NCBI GenBank assembly: GCA_958510875.1
Contig: OY294068.1
Coordinates: 202,603,997-202,667,996 of the forward strand
Source: Endomychus coccineus
Taxonomy: Eukaryota; Arthropoda; Insecta; Coleoptera; Endomychidae
DNA: 64,000 nucleotides
Reading direction: 5' to 3'
The notes under the pieces are model-generated. The model saw nothing but the letters and a program-made list of their open reading frames with translations, ran no database searches and had not been told where the DNA came from. This document shows, in pieces, positions 13,991 to 29,804 of the stretch. The position numbers and the translations under genes were made by a program. Within the stretch, counting starts at the first letter, position 1, and each line of letters starts with the position of its first letter.

Positions 13991-16900
13991 GCCCTTATTA
14001 GTTGTTATCCAGTGTTAACTATATTACAAGTGTGGTTCCCAGTTATAATTTATGTTCTTGTTATCTACGCAAATCTTCAACATAATCCTCTAAATCGTTA
14101 AATCAATAGGACCGTAATGTATATTCTAAATGACTGACATACTCGAGAATTTCATGCTGAAAGTAAAATGACATGGAAAAAATTGGGAACATTCCTCAGG
14201 AACTAAACGATGAATGAATACTAGTTTCAACATGATTTGGTACAGGTAATCAATTCAATTCAATTCTGTACGTCTTTCAGGAATGCTGTGTTTCAATATT
14301 TACACTCCAAACTACTTAATAATTCGTGGATGAACTGAATTTTAGAAATAGATACTTCACACAGAACTTGATTCAGAATGTATCCGGAATGTCTCAAAAA
14401 AACACACTTATATCAGTAACTTAACATTCACCTAATGAAACTTAATTATTTTGGCGGGTAATGTTTTCCCATTGGTAAATGCTTTCAGTTGGGGCGAAGA
14501 ACTCATCCAAAACTTGAATGATTCCAAACGTTATTCGTGGATTTCGTTGTTTTGGTTTACTTTATTCCACTATCAGGAAAGGTGCGAAATGATAGAAACC
14601 TCAATAATACTTTGTGATCAATCGAAACAAATTTTCTTAATTTCATTATTTTCAACTTATAATTCTTGAGGATCTGGCTTGAAAGTTTTCATCTATTCTA
14701 AATGTTTCAAAACGAACCCAGCAAATTAATTAAGTGAATTTCAAGTACATGCATCACAATTCAATCCAACAGTGTCACTTTCATAATCTGCTTGTTACTA
14801 AAATCTGGTATTAAATTGTCACAAAATATACATCGTTGATCCAGCAGACGGAACAGTATTATATTTCACAATCAGATATCGTAAATTTGTCGAATACTAA
14901 TTAACAACGGTTTATATTATTATAGTACGACTGGGATGTAGAAAGCTTTGCAACGATAATATCTCACGGTTACTGAAAATTGTCACGTGATGCACTGAAG
15001 ATTCCCGCTGTAATGTAATATTATCCCTAACAAGCTTAAATAACCTGAATCCATATATACTTTATAATATTTATTCGGACTTCCGATCGTTAGATACGTC
15101 ACTTGATCTTCGCTCATCATAGTGCTTAGTTTAATATTTTATCCGCCGATCGATCAATTCTCTGATATGATATGGAATGTGGTTAAAAGTATTGTAAGAT
15201 AAGTTTAATTCTCTATCACAGCTGATCCAACACATCTAAAGGTTGAATATTACAGAGTGGTGCAAACATAATGACAAATAGAGTAACCCTAAATTTGGCT
15301 GTATGATGGAGACCTTTCCTGCAGGCTATGCAGAAAAAGACTAAAACAGGTACACGTATTATCAGAATGTGAAGCATTATATCGTAAGAAAAAAATATTG
15401 TTCGGGCAACCTAGGTTAAACCCGAGGAGTACAACAGTCAGCCGGTGAAAAACATATACAGACTAGTAGAGACTAGAGTTACGGATTTGTTACATCAAAC
15501 TATAGCGATTTAGCAGAAAATGTAGGTTTTTGATAGGCCGTACCTTTTTTGCGCTATACAGCGGATTTTTTTTCAACATTTGTACCTCTATCACTCTGAG
15601 GAAAAAAAGTACAAATATTTAAATGTCGCTAAGCCCAACAGCTTTGAACATATTGATTTTAAAATTTCTCGTTGAAATCTCTCCAAACCCAAATAAATTA
15701 GTGTAATATTTTCGTAATAGGGTCAGTCATTAGGTCGTGGATTCAAAGGTGCTTTAGATTTTGATGGCAGAAGAGCTCACTATCACTACCAACAAACATA
15801 CCTCAACAGAAAGCAACCAGATGTCAACTTTTTTGAGAACTTACATTAATAATTGGGGCGAGACTAGTTTGTCTCAAAGAAAACAATGTGGGTCATCCAA
15901 AAACAATAGCTATGAGCCAAGAAGAAAAATGTTGGTTCCTGTAGCAGATAATAAGAGTAGAAAAAAGAGACGTACGTCTGAAGATACTGGGATGAGCGGG
16001 TCATCAACTACTAAGATTTTTCATCAAGAAAAGATACACTCTACTGCTTTACGCCTGTCCAGAATCTCCTATCGATATGTCTTCCGGTGAGCTTGGAACT
16101 AGCTCATTTCATTTGCGCTCGGTAAAATGCTGATGAGGCCACGTACACTAGACGAGAATTGTTGAATTTTCGAAATATGCGGGAAATAAAAAATCCTCAT
16201 TTGATTATGGAACTTGTTTTACAAATTTAAAAATTACATAATTAGCGCCGATAACATAGGTCAGTTGACAAAGAGAAAATGTAGGGCATATTTCATTGTC
16301 CCCACGGCCTACTGAACCTACAACGACATTACACTGACGGTTTTTAGAGATTTGACCGAAAACTTTGTCAGCCAATATCTTTAAAACGATTAAGTGGAGT
16401 GACATTTGAGAATTATATCTTTTTTCTCGAACATGAAAGAGGAACAAATGTTTTCTGGAAAATCACTGAATTTCCTATGGCTACCTTTATTTGTAGGATA
16501 CTCATTGAAGTTTGGCGGAATAACAATATTTTGGGGTCATAAATCTATGGGTACCATTACTTTTGGACCATGCTGAATGATAGCAAAGAGGCGTTAAAAA
16601 ATTGTTGAATAGAATCTTTTTCTTACCTTGCTTGACAGTTTCAGATATTATTCAAGGGATTCATTTTCTTGTAGCGATGTAGTAAGAATGAATCGAATTT
16701 TTACTAATAAAAATTAAAAATTAAATTTTTTGTATTTAATAAATCTGTAATAATTATCGCAATTTTGCTGCATGAATGTATTACATTACTCACCGAAAGG
16801 ATTTGCTGAATTAGGAAGAGACAAAATTTAGATCTTACTACTGATGCTCAATGAAAAAAAAAACAAAATAAATTGTTCTGAACACCAGTTTATAAGGTTA

Positions 16901-17779
16901 CGTTTGAAGGAATAAGCTAGTCGGAATGAAATCGCCACTGTCGACGCAACGTCATTAGAAATAACAATCTACAAAGAGGAAGAGAAGGAAATTTTACGAA
17001 ATAACTTGTTAAGCATAATTAACTCCTTCTCTTAATTAACACAAGAGTATAGTGACGCATTCTTAACAAGCTTTCTGACTGTGCCTGTAGAAGGAAGACA
17101 AACATTCGGTTGCATTTGCAGGAAAACAAAGACGGAAAGATATCTTTTGAAATTATACCCGCTCCTTTGTCTGAGATGTCACACCGTGGTAGTTAAGATT
17201 CCGGTATTAAAAGATTCAGATCGCTCCACAAAGGAATTATAAGTGAGAAATATGATATGAATAAGCTGTGGTGTATCAAAACTCATTAAGAAAGCTTTTG
17301 TTCCACCGCATTTCTTCAATCTCTATTTTGATTGGCGCATGTGGAATATCTTACACAGAAACAAACACTCTGAACCTCACTGAAATTCTCTTCCTCTAAC
17401 CGTAATTTGAAATTTTCATTATTCAAGTGGTGACATAGAGAATTGAAAAACATTAGAGGCAAATCTGTTAACAACGGTACATTAAGCTAATTCAAAAATT
17501 GAAATTAAATCCAGTATGATGTTTCAAAAATAAGTCAGTGTAAGATTCTAAATCTCACGCAACATTAATTATTGTGAAAATGAGTTGAAGCCAAAGAGTA
17601 ATTGTTAATGATTAAATGTTCTCTGATCGATATTTTAATATTCTTTCTATCTTTCTTTTTCAAAATTCCGTATCTGATGTAATCTCATAGTCACACTTGC
17701 AAGTTACAGTTTTGAAAGTTTGACCATATCCTATTGATTATATAGTCCTTCCGACAAATTGAACTAACCTAAGCGTTAA
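13991..17779. other. AT-rich stretch with one unassigned reading frame
   Basis: A 109-codon plus frame (15761-16090) encodes a hydrophilic, lysine/serine-rich protein fragment with a basic SRKKRR segment. I do not recognise it, and no splice or promoter context supports it. It could be a relic of a DNA transposon or chance. A GC-richer unique patch lies at 16920-17130. Nothing else is identifiable. Confidence 0.35.
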
Positions 17780-17789
17780 CCGAGTGTAA

Positions 17790-18240
17790 GAGCTCCTCTA
17801 CATCCCAGTATCTCATCATAATCTACAAAGCACATATTCGACCTGTCCTGAACTACTGCTCAAATGTTTGGAGTTCAGCTGCCAAATATACATTGAAGCT
17901 CTTGAATTCTAATCAGAAGAGAGCTATTCGTCCGATTGATGATGTCACACTTACGAATTCATTGACTCCTGCAGAACAACATCAGAGATTTCAGGTAGGC
18001 AGACTAGACCAACTCAAGCTGGTTCCTCCTTCATTGTCAAGCATGAGTCCTGCTGAACTTCTCCCTAACAGACTTTATTTTTCTAACCAACATCAAAGTT
18101 GTGGCACTCTTTGCCTATAAGCTCCAAACTTTGAAGAAAAAATTTATTGTCTATCCCTTGTCCCAACGTTCCACCACTGGGTCAAAATGTTCTTCGAACA
18201 TTATAGGTTTTCCTCTAGTATGGTCAAAGTTGAAAAAAAT
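17790..18240 (+). pseudogene. LINE RT C-terminal fragment (copy 1)
   Basis: Plus-strand translation shows IYKAHIRPVLNYCSNVWSS, the thumb-region pattern (YKA-IRP-LEYCS-VW) shared by Jockey/CR1/RTE-type LINE reverse transcriptases, followed by LLNSNQKRAIR (family pattern L--IQ-RA-R). A LVPPSLSS segment and the TLCL end correspond to the extreme C-terminus. Frameshifts break the frame. The same 3' region recurs at 23.6 and 37.2 kb. It is a 5'-truncated, dead retrotransposon copy. Confidence 0.8.
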
Positions 18241-19284
18241 CAATAGGTGTTTGTGATAGTCTAGTCTAGTCTAATTGAAAGTGTCTGTTCATGCGCATAA
18301 CTGAAGTTTATACTCTTTCAGTAATTCGAGGTTCATTAACTCCATAGAACGTATTGAGAATTATGTAAAATAGCATTTTGTTTTGGGAAAATAAAGGAAA
18401 ATTCAACTAATTTGCGCAACAAAGTTTGCCTTAATGAAATAAAGTATCCTGTGCAAATTTTCCTTCTCGCTAAAGAGTTAACTTGGGGCGCACTGATTTT
18501 CAGATTAAACTTGGCAATTGTCATAGACGGGCTTAAATTAGAAATTCGCTTTATCGAAACAACGAACTAAGGACTGGAACAATCGCATAAAACCCTGCTG
18601 AATTTGTATTCAAATGCAATTAGAATGGAAATTGAAACATTTTTAGCTCTTTCACAATAATTACTAAACAATTTAATGGAATCTAATTGCTTTTAGAGCC
18701 CAACAGAGTTATTTCTTTCACTTCAAGCTCGCTTTACCTTGTTGCAAATGCAATGATTTGCAATGGATGGATTTTTCTCAAATGCGTTTATTAGTTAACG
18801 GAACAAGTTTTTTTTCAATGAATAAGAATATATTATTGTAATTACATATTTTACAAATTACACATGAAAAAGGAATCGAGTTAAGCATAATTCTAAACTA
18901 GAACAATAGGATTTAAATATGATTTGAGAAGAAAGTACACCGTCAGATGAAGAATTTATTATTATACTATTATAATATAGCTTCATATTCCAGAATCTTA
19001 TGTTGTTGCAACTCCCGATGACGTTATTTTGATCGCAAAAGGTATCCAAAATAGTTTAAATCAACATTGGAAGACAAAATATACCAGCATAAATATGATG
19101 ATTTTCTTTGAACATACAAATTTAAAACCACATCCTTAATTTAATTATAAAAAGTTAATCTTTCACATCTATCCTAATTCCGAATCGATTAATTGATCGT
19201 TTTACAATTATAATTCTTCAAAACTTACCAAGGGATAGGATGTATAATCAGAATTACATAAATAGATTTTTTATTATATTTAAG
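18241..19284. other. Unique DNA, possible conserved patch
   Basis: No gene or transposon motif. The part at about 18500-18780 is unique, with repeated TAATTG/CAATTA-type homeodomain-like sites and TGCAAAT boxes. This would fit an enhancer but is not specific. Confidence 0.25.
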
Positions 19285-19640
19285 TTCTTAGAAAATAGAT
19301 CTCATTAATACTTATATCTATTATATTTTCGTTTTTACATACGTTGTGATCTCACAGGCACCATCAGAAAAAGTATTCAAAATCTGTTCGATTAACGCTA
19401 ATTTTTCCATCAATATTTTTCTTTATATGGGAAACATGTATTTTAAACCGAGATAAAATGTTCTTTCTAGTTTGACCCACATAGCATTCGATTTTGTCGA
19501 TCCGCGTTAATACAGGTCACATTAGTCAAGAATGTTCAAAACACAGTACGGACAAATATTTAGGAGATTTAGAATGGATGGAAATGTATAAGCGAAAAAA
19601 CTTCTTGCTTGGATTTTTAATCTCAAATAGTATTTCAACA
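19285..19640 (-). pseudogene. Penelope-like element GIY-YIG endonuclease remnant (PLE-5)
   Basis: The minus strand at about 19500-19390 encodes ECYVGQTRKNILSRFKIH and then HIKKNIDGK. These match the YIG half of the GIY-YIG endonuclease that PLEs carry at their C-terminus, and align with the copy at 59.5 kb. The GIY half is decayed. The 3' part (19285-19380) carries a decayed family-B hammerhead motif and the family-B tail, giving the expected order endonuclease, ribozyme, tail. Confidence 0.8.
19329..19372 (-). ncRNA. Decayed hammerhead motif, family B (PLE-5)
   Basis: Minus strand: CTGATGG, then GCCTGTGAGATC, then CAACGTATGTA and AAAAC. Compared with the intact family-B copy at 37.7 kb, the core CTGATGA has one change, stem II is weakened and GAAAC has become CACAAC, so it should be inactive. 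Stem I is still paired: TTTT before the core and AAAA after the cleavage position. Confidence 0.5.
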
Positions 19641-19654
19641 GGCACATTTTGATT

Positions 19655-19800
19655 TCTCTGAATATGGCTACTTAGTGGTTGTAAGGTCCTAAGTATTTCA
19701 ACAGTATTTTTAGTGGATTTTTTTTCTTATTTATAGTGTTATAGTATTTCCACAGTGTAAACTATTTTATAGTTTATTATCTAATGTAAGTTGAAAAGTG
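19655..19800 (+). ncRNA. Decayed hammerhead motif and tail, family A
   Basis: TCTCTGAATATGGCTAC, then TTA, GTGGTTGTAAGGTCCTA and AGTA aligns with family-A copies at 25.5, 29.7, 59.2 and 61.4 kb. Core (CTGAATA for CTGATGA) and GAAA are damaged, but the AGGTCCT stem III palindrome is kept. The A tail, with TTTAGTGGA and a TCCACAGTG-like block, follows to about 19780. Confidence 0.55.
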
Positions 19801-20148
19801 TTTGGTAACATCTCAATTAATCTGACGAATAAATACTTAAGTGGAATAAATATCAAACTTTTCTTGGAAATATTTGATTAATGATTTTATGAAATTAATC
19901 TCGAGGGAAAACTATAAAGACGTTTTCACTTGTTTTGTTCATAAAGTAAAGTTTCCGAATAATTCTCGTTGTAATAATACCTGACAACAGGATACTTTGT
20001 TTACCAAATTTTAATTAATTAATTAATTAGTTGTTCGTTATTAGCAACTTACGTAGCCACTAGAGTTCAAGAGGAAGCTGAAATTTCCTAACAAAGTATA
20101 CACTTTGTACTCAAGGAATTCTGTAACGCTTATTCTCCGGGGTGCTCG

Positions 20149-23580
<3,432 letters not shown>

Positions 23581-23582
23581 CT

Positions 23583-24100
23583 CAGCAGCTCCTCATAATC
23601 TACGGAGCACAGATTCGACCTGGCCTGGAGTACTGTTTACATGTTTGAAGTTCGGATTCCGAACATACGCTGAAGCTCTTGGACTCTATCCAGAAGAGAG
23701 CTATTCCTCTGATTGATCATGTCACACTCTTACGACTTCATTGGCCTCTCTGGAACATCAAAGGAAGGTGGGCGATCTCTTCATTTTCTATAGATATTTT
23801 CATGGTCAGAAATATCGTATGTTATTCCACCAGGAAAAATTCTAGGAAGGCGGACCATAAGAGCTCAAGCTAGCCACCCTTTCATTGTCAAGCTCGAGAC
23901 CAACCGAACTTTTTCCTTCAAAAATTAATTTTTCCATCGAACGGCGAAGTTATGGACCTCTTCGTCTAGTGAGGTCTTTCCATATGCCTATAACCTCCAA
24001 AGAAAAATTTGAATGCCTATTTCCTCTCCCAACACTCCAACGCTAGCTCATATGATAGTCTCCTAACGTTATGATTTTCCTCTCGTGCTATCAAAGTATA
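23583..24100 (+). pseudogene. LINE RT C-terminal fragment (copy 2)
   Basis: Same 3' region as at 17.8 kb. Plus-strand frames show PHNLRSTDSTWPGVLF, then in other frames LDSIQKRAIPLIDHVTL, SLASLEHQRKVGDLFIFYRY and HGQKYRM, followed by SSSRPTEL. The pattern L-SLEHRR-VGDL-LFYRY-HG is typical of the C-terminal part of Jockey/CR1-like LINE RTs. Several frameshifts and stops show it is dead. The end, with CTCTCCCAACACTCCAA, aligns with copies 1 and 3. Confidence 0.8.
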
Positions 24101-24113
24101 GAATAAAAATAGT

Positions 24114-24640
24114 TTAAGGGAAGTATTGTAATCAGCCCAAAAATTGATCTAGACTATTTTCGACACCTATTGGTGGTATGAATTTTGCCTTAAAGTGGTG
24201 AAAATAGGAACTCTATTGTTTTTGGGCTGTTTAGACACATTTTCAGTAGCATTTTAGACATTCATTTTTGGTTTTTCAAATGAAATTATAGTATTATATT
24301 TAGTCATAATGACAACCATTTTTTTCTGACTATAAATAATCACACGTATATATTTAACGTGCACAAGTGTCCAAAATTTTAATATTAAGATTGAAGTGAC
24401 GTAATCGTAGATGTCAGTATGAAACATAGAATAGTGAAATACATTATGTAAACTTCTTGAATGAAATATCAATGTAACAGTAGATCGATCTTAAGTTCTT
24501 TCATCAGAAGGTTCTGAATCATTTCCAATATATTTTCTGTTCCTACAATTATTTGACCCGCAGAAGTGTCCGAAACCTATTTTGCTTACAAAAGTGAGGT
24601 AAGTCAGTGATCGATTGATCACAATACATCCAATATCACA
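24114..24640. mobile_element. Short nonautonomous element, copy 1
   Basis: The start (GGGAAGTATTGTAATC) and end (AAAAGTGAGGTAAGT) match the element at 58.06-58.84 kb, as do internal blocks such as AGAAGTGTCCGAAA and GATGTCAGTAT. There is no coding capacity. The right end GTGAGGGAAGT is roughly inverse to ACTTCCTTCAC at the left end of copy 2, suggesting short terminal inverted repeats. Superfamily unknown. Confidence 0.55.
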
Positions 24641-25440
24641 TAGAGCTTCTAATGTATCTATCATCGTTTGGAAATTGAGTTAGTGAATCACACGACCTAC
24701 TGATTCAATAATACTAGACCCCCTAATTCATTTCAATGCCAATGAATATAGACTTGAATAAAGGAATCTCTACTTTCGCATTATAGAACTTAGAATGTAA
24801 CTAAAACGATCTACTCCCTAGCACAACATTGCAAAACTAAACGTCGAAACGTCAAGGTATTCCCATCTAAATATTTAAATATATCACAGGATATATAGTT
24901 AATTAAAGCATTCCAATGAGTACGTCCTTGTAAACCGGGATTAAATATCGTAAAACAAGTAATAAGCGGCAAGGAGGGTTGATGACAATATCGCGCTTGC
25001 TAGGCATAACCCTTTATTGGAAGGGCTAAATTAGAAAAGCCAATTCAGCGCTACCCATACCAACCCCCAATTGTAAAATACACAATCACGAATTCAGGTT
25101 TTATAGTACTTCGGAGCTTGGTTTGCGGATGATTATTACTTACCAGAAACTGCTAAGAAAATCTAACAACACCAAGAGGAACCGTAAATTAAAAACTTAT
25201 CTCAACTTCTAGAATTTCATTAATTATTTAATCAAGTTATCCTTATAGCTGCTTCTTTGTTTTTCACTTGACTTTTAGTAAAATCCATTCGATGAAATCT
25301 ACATTATTGAGAACATCTTGATTGTTGAATAAGTTTACCTGATGATATTGGAACAGAATTCAAATTCAATTCATAAGTGCTATCACAATCAATATTATTG
25401 ATAGTTCGTGATTTGAATCGATACAAAAAATATGTAAGCT
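24641..25440. other. Unique AT-rich DNA
   Basis: No recognisable feature. A GTCGAAACGTC string at about 24845 resembles a hammerhead 3' half but has no partner upstream (see rejected items). Confidence 0.4.
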
Positions 25441-25444
25441 GAGT

Positions 25445-25600
25445 TTACTATGAAGATGGTTACTTGGTAGCCAAAAAGTCCTCAGTACTTCAATAGTATT
25501 TTGAGTGGATAAGAGTTATTATTTCTTATCAATAGTGTTATAATATATCCACAGTGTGATCTCTTTTATAGTTTATTTTAATTACCTTATTATGTAGAAA
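25445..25600 (+). ncRNA. Decayed hammerhead motif and tail, family A (solo)
   Basis: TACTATGAAGATGGTTAC, then TTG, GTAGCCAAAAAGTCCTC and AGTAC. Stem II (GGTTAC/GTAGCC) and stem I are still paired, but CTGATGA has become ATGAAGA and GAAA has become AAAA, so it is inactive. It is followed by the family-A tail with GAGTGGATAAGAG and TATCCACAGTGTGA. No PLE coding sequence is adjacent, so this is a solo terminal repeat. Confidence 0.6.
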
Positions 25601-27099
25601 ATAAAAAATAACTGATTAACCACTGAGATCTTTTCCTTTTTTCATATTATGAAATTCTTGGGAATTCACAATTGCCATTATAACACTTATAAAATTGACA
25701 GGTTAGGACTGCTAACTCATAACAGGAGGATCTTCAATAATTAAATATAGCATATTCATATATCTGTATGCAAACTCAAAAGCAATTTGATTATAAGATA
25801 TCTAAATTATATGTTTTCAATAGAAATTAATGATCTAATCTGGATAAAATCTATGAGAGAGTTTCAAAATTCAGAATTCAACTAGATGTAGGCATTTTAC
25901 TAATTTGCCAAGGATTCCTGTATTGATAAAGACGTCGATTAATTAGCGATATTATCAAATACTATACACGGGTTATTAGGAAATAAATACCGGTAATAAT
26001 GGTTATACGTACAAAATAAACTGGATTGCCATAAAATAACATTTGATTTTAGAATTGAAAAGTTCCACAGCCCATTCATGTTGCATTTATTCATAGAAAT
26101 TCATAAAAAATATTTTTGGTGCTTGCAATGCCTGTAAGAATGATACGTATCGTCATTATAATATAGAATTAAAAATATGTAAAACATCGAAATATATGAA
26201 TTATGAAGCACAGAGACCAAACTATATTATATTTACCTTAACTGTCAACTACTTAACGCCAATCCAACTTCATTCAGAATGTATAAAAATATATTTTGAA
26301 GAATTAGGTACATGAATCTAATCAAAATAATGGTCTCTCTCGACCGGCGGGGTTTTAAAGCATAGTTTACAATGTCGGAACTCACGATTTCACGAATCTT
26401 TTGCTAAAAAGGGACATAAAATGTAAAATATGACGCCATATATCCAGTATAAACGTCACAGAGCACGTGTTGTCCAAACATAACATAAAGTAGGCTCTGC
26501 TCAGAGACATTGCTAAACTTTTATTCGAAAGCTTGTTTTATGAACGGAAAAGGGAAAGAAACGTTATCTATCACGTTTCTTGCCATCGCCCATGAAAAAC
26601 CACTTTTTATTGTATAATTTATTCACATATACTGGTATAATGATGGGTTATGTCTAATTTCATAATCAGAATCGTAGGTGCATTATTTACTAGCTGATGC
26701 TGAATAACTCTCTCGTGTCAAACTGATTATGAGGGAATTTCTCTTCGAATATCAAAGGAAATGAAAAGATTAACCGTCATTGAAAAAATTTTGGAATTTA
26801 CATGTACGCAAACATAAAAGCTTAGGCGTACGTTGAAAAATAACTAGTCTGTAATAAGTATAGGGTATTGTTTAATCAAAGTTTGCTTTGCGTGTTGAAC
26901 AAAGAACGACTGAGTTTCCGGTCAACCAGTTTGTCGCGTAGACTGCTCGGTTGGGGGAGGAGATGAAACAATTATAAACGACGTTAGCGTCGCACACTGG
27001 CCAAGACGGGAATTACATGCAAATGGAGACAAGAAGCTAAAGGATTGTGAACATGTAACGATATATAAGTGACAACTGAATTCGAGAATATTTAACATA
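25601..27099. other. Unique AT-rich DNA
   Basis: No recognisable gene or repeat. Local GC rises slightly at 26900-27010 just before the LINE fragment. Confidence 0.4.
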
Positions 27100-27119
27100 A
27101 CCTCAATACTCGCATAAGT

Positions 27120-27950
27120 TGACTCATCACCCCGAGACTTAGTAGAAATGTCGTTATATGGTACACTGATGGCTCTAAAACAACAGAAGAAACTGGAATA
27201 GGAGTATATAGGACTGAAACAGAAAAATTTGAAAGCTTAGATAAATCCTCTAGCATTTTCCAAGCGGACATTTGGGCTATAGGGAAATGTGTCCAGTTCA
27301 ATATGGAAGAAGACTCCTGTAGCGTAGACAAGAAAAATAGTCATCAACTCGGATAGTCAAGCGGCCATCAACGCGCAGAGCTCGCACGTAATCAGCTCCA
27401 AGTCAGTCTGAGATTGCTTGGAGTAACTAAACGAACTAAGCAAGAACAATGGATTGCGGGACACACCGCAGTGGAGGGTAACGAAAAAGCAGACGAACTC
27501 GAAAAAATATGTGCTGACACCATATTTGGTACCTAAACCCTTCTGGGGTTCAGTTTCCAGAAATACTGTTCTGCCACCACAATACGGGAAGATTTCAAGA
27601 GAAAGTAGACAATAAAATATACCATCACTAGATAGAATCACAAAGACTGAGGCAAAGATATTTCTGGGAAACTATAACCAGAAGAGATCTAAGGGACTGC
27701 ATCAACCTAAGAAAAAGTAAAATCAGAATACTATCGGGAATCCTAACAGGGCTGTGCTGGCTGATAGGACGCCTTAAGAACCTCGGATTAGTAGAAGAAG
27801 AAGAGTGCGAAGAAAAGGACGAAACCTCTATCCACATCTTCGCAGAATGAAGTACCTTACAAAACCCAAGGGCACGACACTCGGGTCTCTCGATTTTCAC
27901 TGTTTCGACAATATTCACTTTTAATTTATCGAATTTTTCACTATTCGTTC
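27120..27950 (+). pseudogene. LINE RNase H and C-terminal domain (copy a)
   Basis: The plus strand encodes an RNase H domain of the type fused to I/R1-like LINE polyproteins: WYTDGSKTTEETGIGVY (first catalytic Asp), IFQADIWAIGK (family Q-E, here D), a frame-shifted NSDSQAAINA (second Asp), then WIAGHTAVEGNEKADEL (His and last Asp). Downstream, KIFLGNYNQKRS, GLVEEEECE and ETSIHIFAE match the zinc-binding-like C-terminus (C-C--E-ET--H). Stops and frameshifts disrupt it. Minus-strand frames here are shadows. Closely related to the inverted copy at 38.4-39.0 kb. Confidence 0.85.
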
Positions 27951-29582
27951 ATCGACCATGTCATACTTTACATAGACGCGAATTGTCTGAACAAAAACAA
28001 AGAAAATCTCAGTCAGTACCCTCGACAATGATTGTTTCTATATAATATGTGATGGAACAGATTGAGCATTTTTAATTGATAAGATGTCGTCTTTATCTAA
28101 ATATAAGCACATCGAGATGCTGGAAATAAGTGTTTGCAATAATGTCATATATTTGATCTTCTTCATTTTATGATTATTCATTGAAAAACAAAGCTATTGT
28201 ATGTTACACCACGTAGGAAATTTTATATCTACTGTTATCTGGTTTCCGCACTTTCCGGTACGAAATAGATGACATTCCAGCAGAAGACATTTTCTCTGTC
28301 GCCATCTGTTGGTGTTTTTGAGGATTTTTTTAGGTGGAAAAATTGTGAATTATTGAAATCTGTACGTATTATAAAAGAGTATAATATTGTACTTGAAATT
28401 GTATGCATCCTTTTTGGCATTTTTGGCGGTAGGTGAATGTCAAAAAGGATATTGTCCTGAATGTTAAATTTCTCTTAGGCAGAAGGTGATCAACTTTAGT
28501 GGCTTCCTTATACGGAACTTATTACAGATTATTTGTTCGAAAAAGTCTTATAGTCACCATTGTACGAATCCATCTGTGTGTTACAACCTTAAAATGCAAA
28601 TAAACAACATTACTTTAGCGTCGGACGGTATCGGCCACCAATCTAATAACTCAACCCGTATGATTATGCGATTTGCTTTGTGAAAAATACTTGGTCTGTT
28701 TCAATAGCGTGGTCGTCGGTCTTATTCTCTTTTTTCGCATGTTTTCTGAAAACCGTTTTCTACTGTTTTCTATTCCCAACTGTAATAATGTTATTATTTG
28801 TGATCGTATCGAATTCATTTGGTCTTTTGCTGAATGCCACCGTAAACCTTTGGAACGATACATATCTACCAAACGATTTGCATGTTACAAACGGATTAAA
28901 TTATTGTTCTTTCAACTTTGCCAGCAGTATTATTAATAAATCATTCACGCCTAGCACAATTTGGACATACCACTATTATCAAGTGATACCCTTAAGTGAA
29001 TATTGAGATGGGAATTATCTAATTGGGTTTCAAATCTGAAATACCTACCTGATGTGGGTGCATTGGATTGTCATGTAATATTTTCAAGTATCTTAGCTTA
29101 AATTATTCCTTTTTGTACAACGACATTTACGATAATCAAAATAAGACACAAGTCTTTTATAAAAGAGTGGTGTAATTAAGTATTGAATAAATTAACTCTG
29201 TCGGTATCAGATTCGCAACGGCAGTGGGATTATATCGATTGAGCAGTTCATTAGCTGCTCCCTTAATTAAGCCTGGCAAAAAACCCTCTTTTGAATTTAA
29301 TGATCTTTCCGAAGACAATATTACCAACAACTCGTTTGTTCACCGACATTGTCCGCTCTCAGCTACTGAAAGTAGTATTATACCAGATATATCAATGTAT
29401 TTTATATCATACTATTTCATTATAAAACAAAATGAATAATGTTAAGCATCACCATGCTCTTGTGTCTCATAAACAACGATGACAATATTCCGTTTCGTTC
29501 TACTTCTAATACCAATTATCGTAACTTTTTGCCTTCGGTCTACGAATATATTATACAAAGGTGTTCTAAAATTAATCAATCG
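27951..29582. other. AT-rich DNA, random reading frames
   Basis: Frames at 28651-28872 (-), 28673-28936 (+) and 28680-29006 (+) overlap on both strands and show no domain. The hydrophobic look of 28680-29006 follows from T-rich codons. A GC-richer patch near 28240-28310 has no known match. No gene is called. Confidence 0.4.
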
Positions 29583-29804
29583 TATTTATTCATACTATAA
29601 ATGAGAAATATTCACCCTTATCCACTAAAATTACTCTTAAAGTACTTAAGGTACTTAAAGTACCTTTCGGCTACCAAGTAGCCATCATCAGAGTGAACTG
29701 ACGAAAGGTACTTTGTACTTTAGGAGTAATTTTAGTGGATAAGGGTGAATATGTCCTATTTATAGTGTTGCAGTTTATCCACATTGTCAACTCTTCTATT
29801 TATT
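29583..29804. mobile_element. Family-A palindrome (paired PLE terminal repeats)
   Basis: Inverted arms of about 75-105 bp meet at about 29697. Both arms carry the family-A unit with its tail pointing outward (AATTTTAGTGGATAAGGGTG in each). The left arm holds a complete hammerhead-like motif on the minus strand. The right arm lacks about 18 bp covering stem II, leaving CTGACGAAAGG. The right tail continues about 40 bp further than the left. TATTTATT occurs on both sides (29583-29590 and 29797-29804) and might be a target duplication, but it is AT-rich and weak. Confidence 0.75.
29648..29696 (-). ncRNA. Hammerhead-ribozyme-like motif, family A
   Basis: Minus strand: CTGATGA (29685-29691), T, GGCTAC-TTG-GTAGCC (perfect 6-bp stem II), GAAA (29665-29668), then GGTAC-TTTAA-GTACC. 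This closes as an extended stem III instead of the minimal AGGTCCT of other A copies. All conserved core bases are intact. Stem I pairs only about 3 bp. Type I hammerheads of this layout are known from PLE terminal repeats. Activity is untested. Confidence 0.65.

Noticed and set aside
15761..16090. 109-codon basic reading frame as a host gene
   Set aside because: No recognisable domain, splice signals or promoter; kept only as a remark within the surrounding stretch.
24838..24860. GTCGAAACGTC string like a hammerhead 3' half
   Set aside because: No CTGANGA or complementary stem II strand was found within a plausible distance upstream.
27092..27918. Three consecutive minus-strand reading frames
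   Set aside because: Shadows of the plus-strand LINE RNase H and C-terminal domain, which has the recognisable motifs.
28680..29006. 108-codon hydrophobic reading frame that looks like a membrane protein
   Set aside because: Overlaps open frames in other phases, has no domain or start context, and its hydrophobicity follows from T-rich codons.
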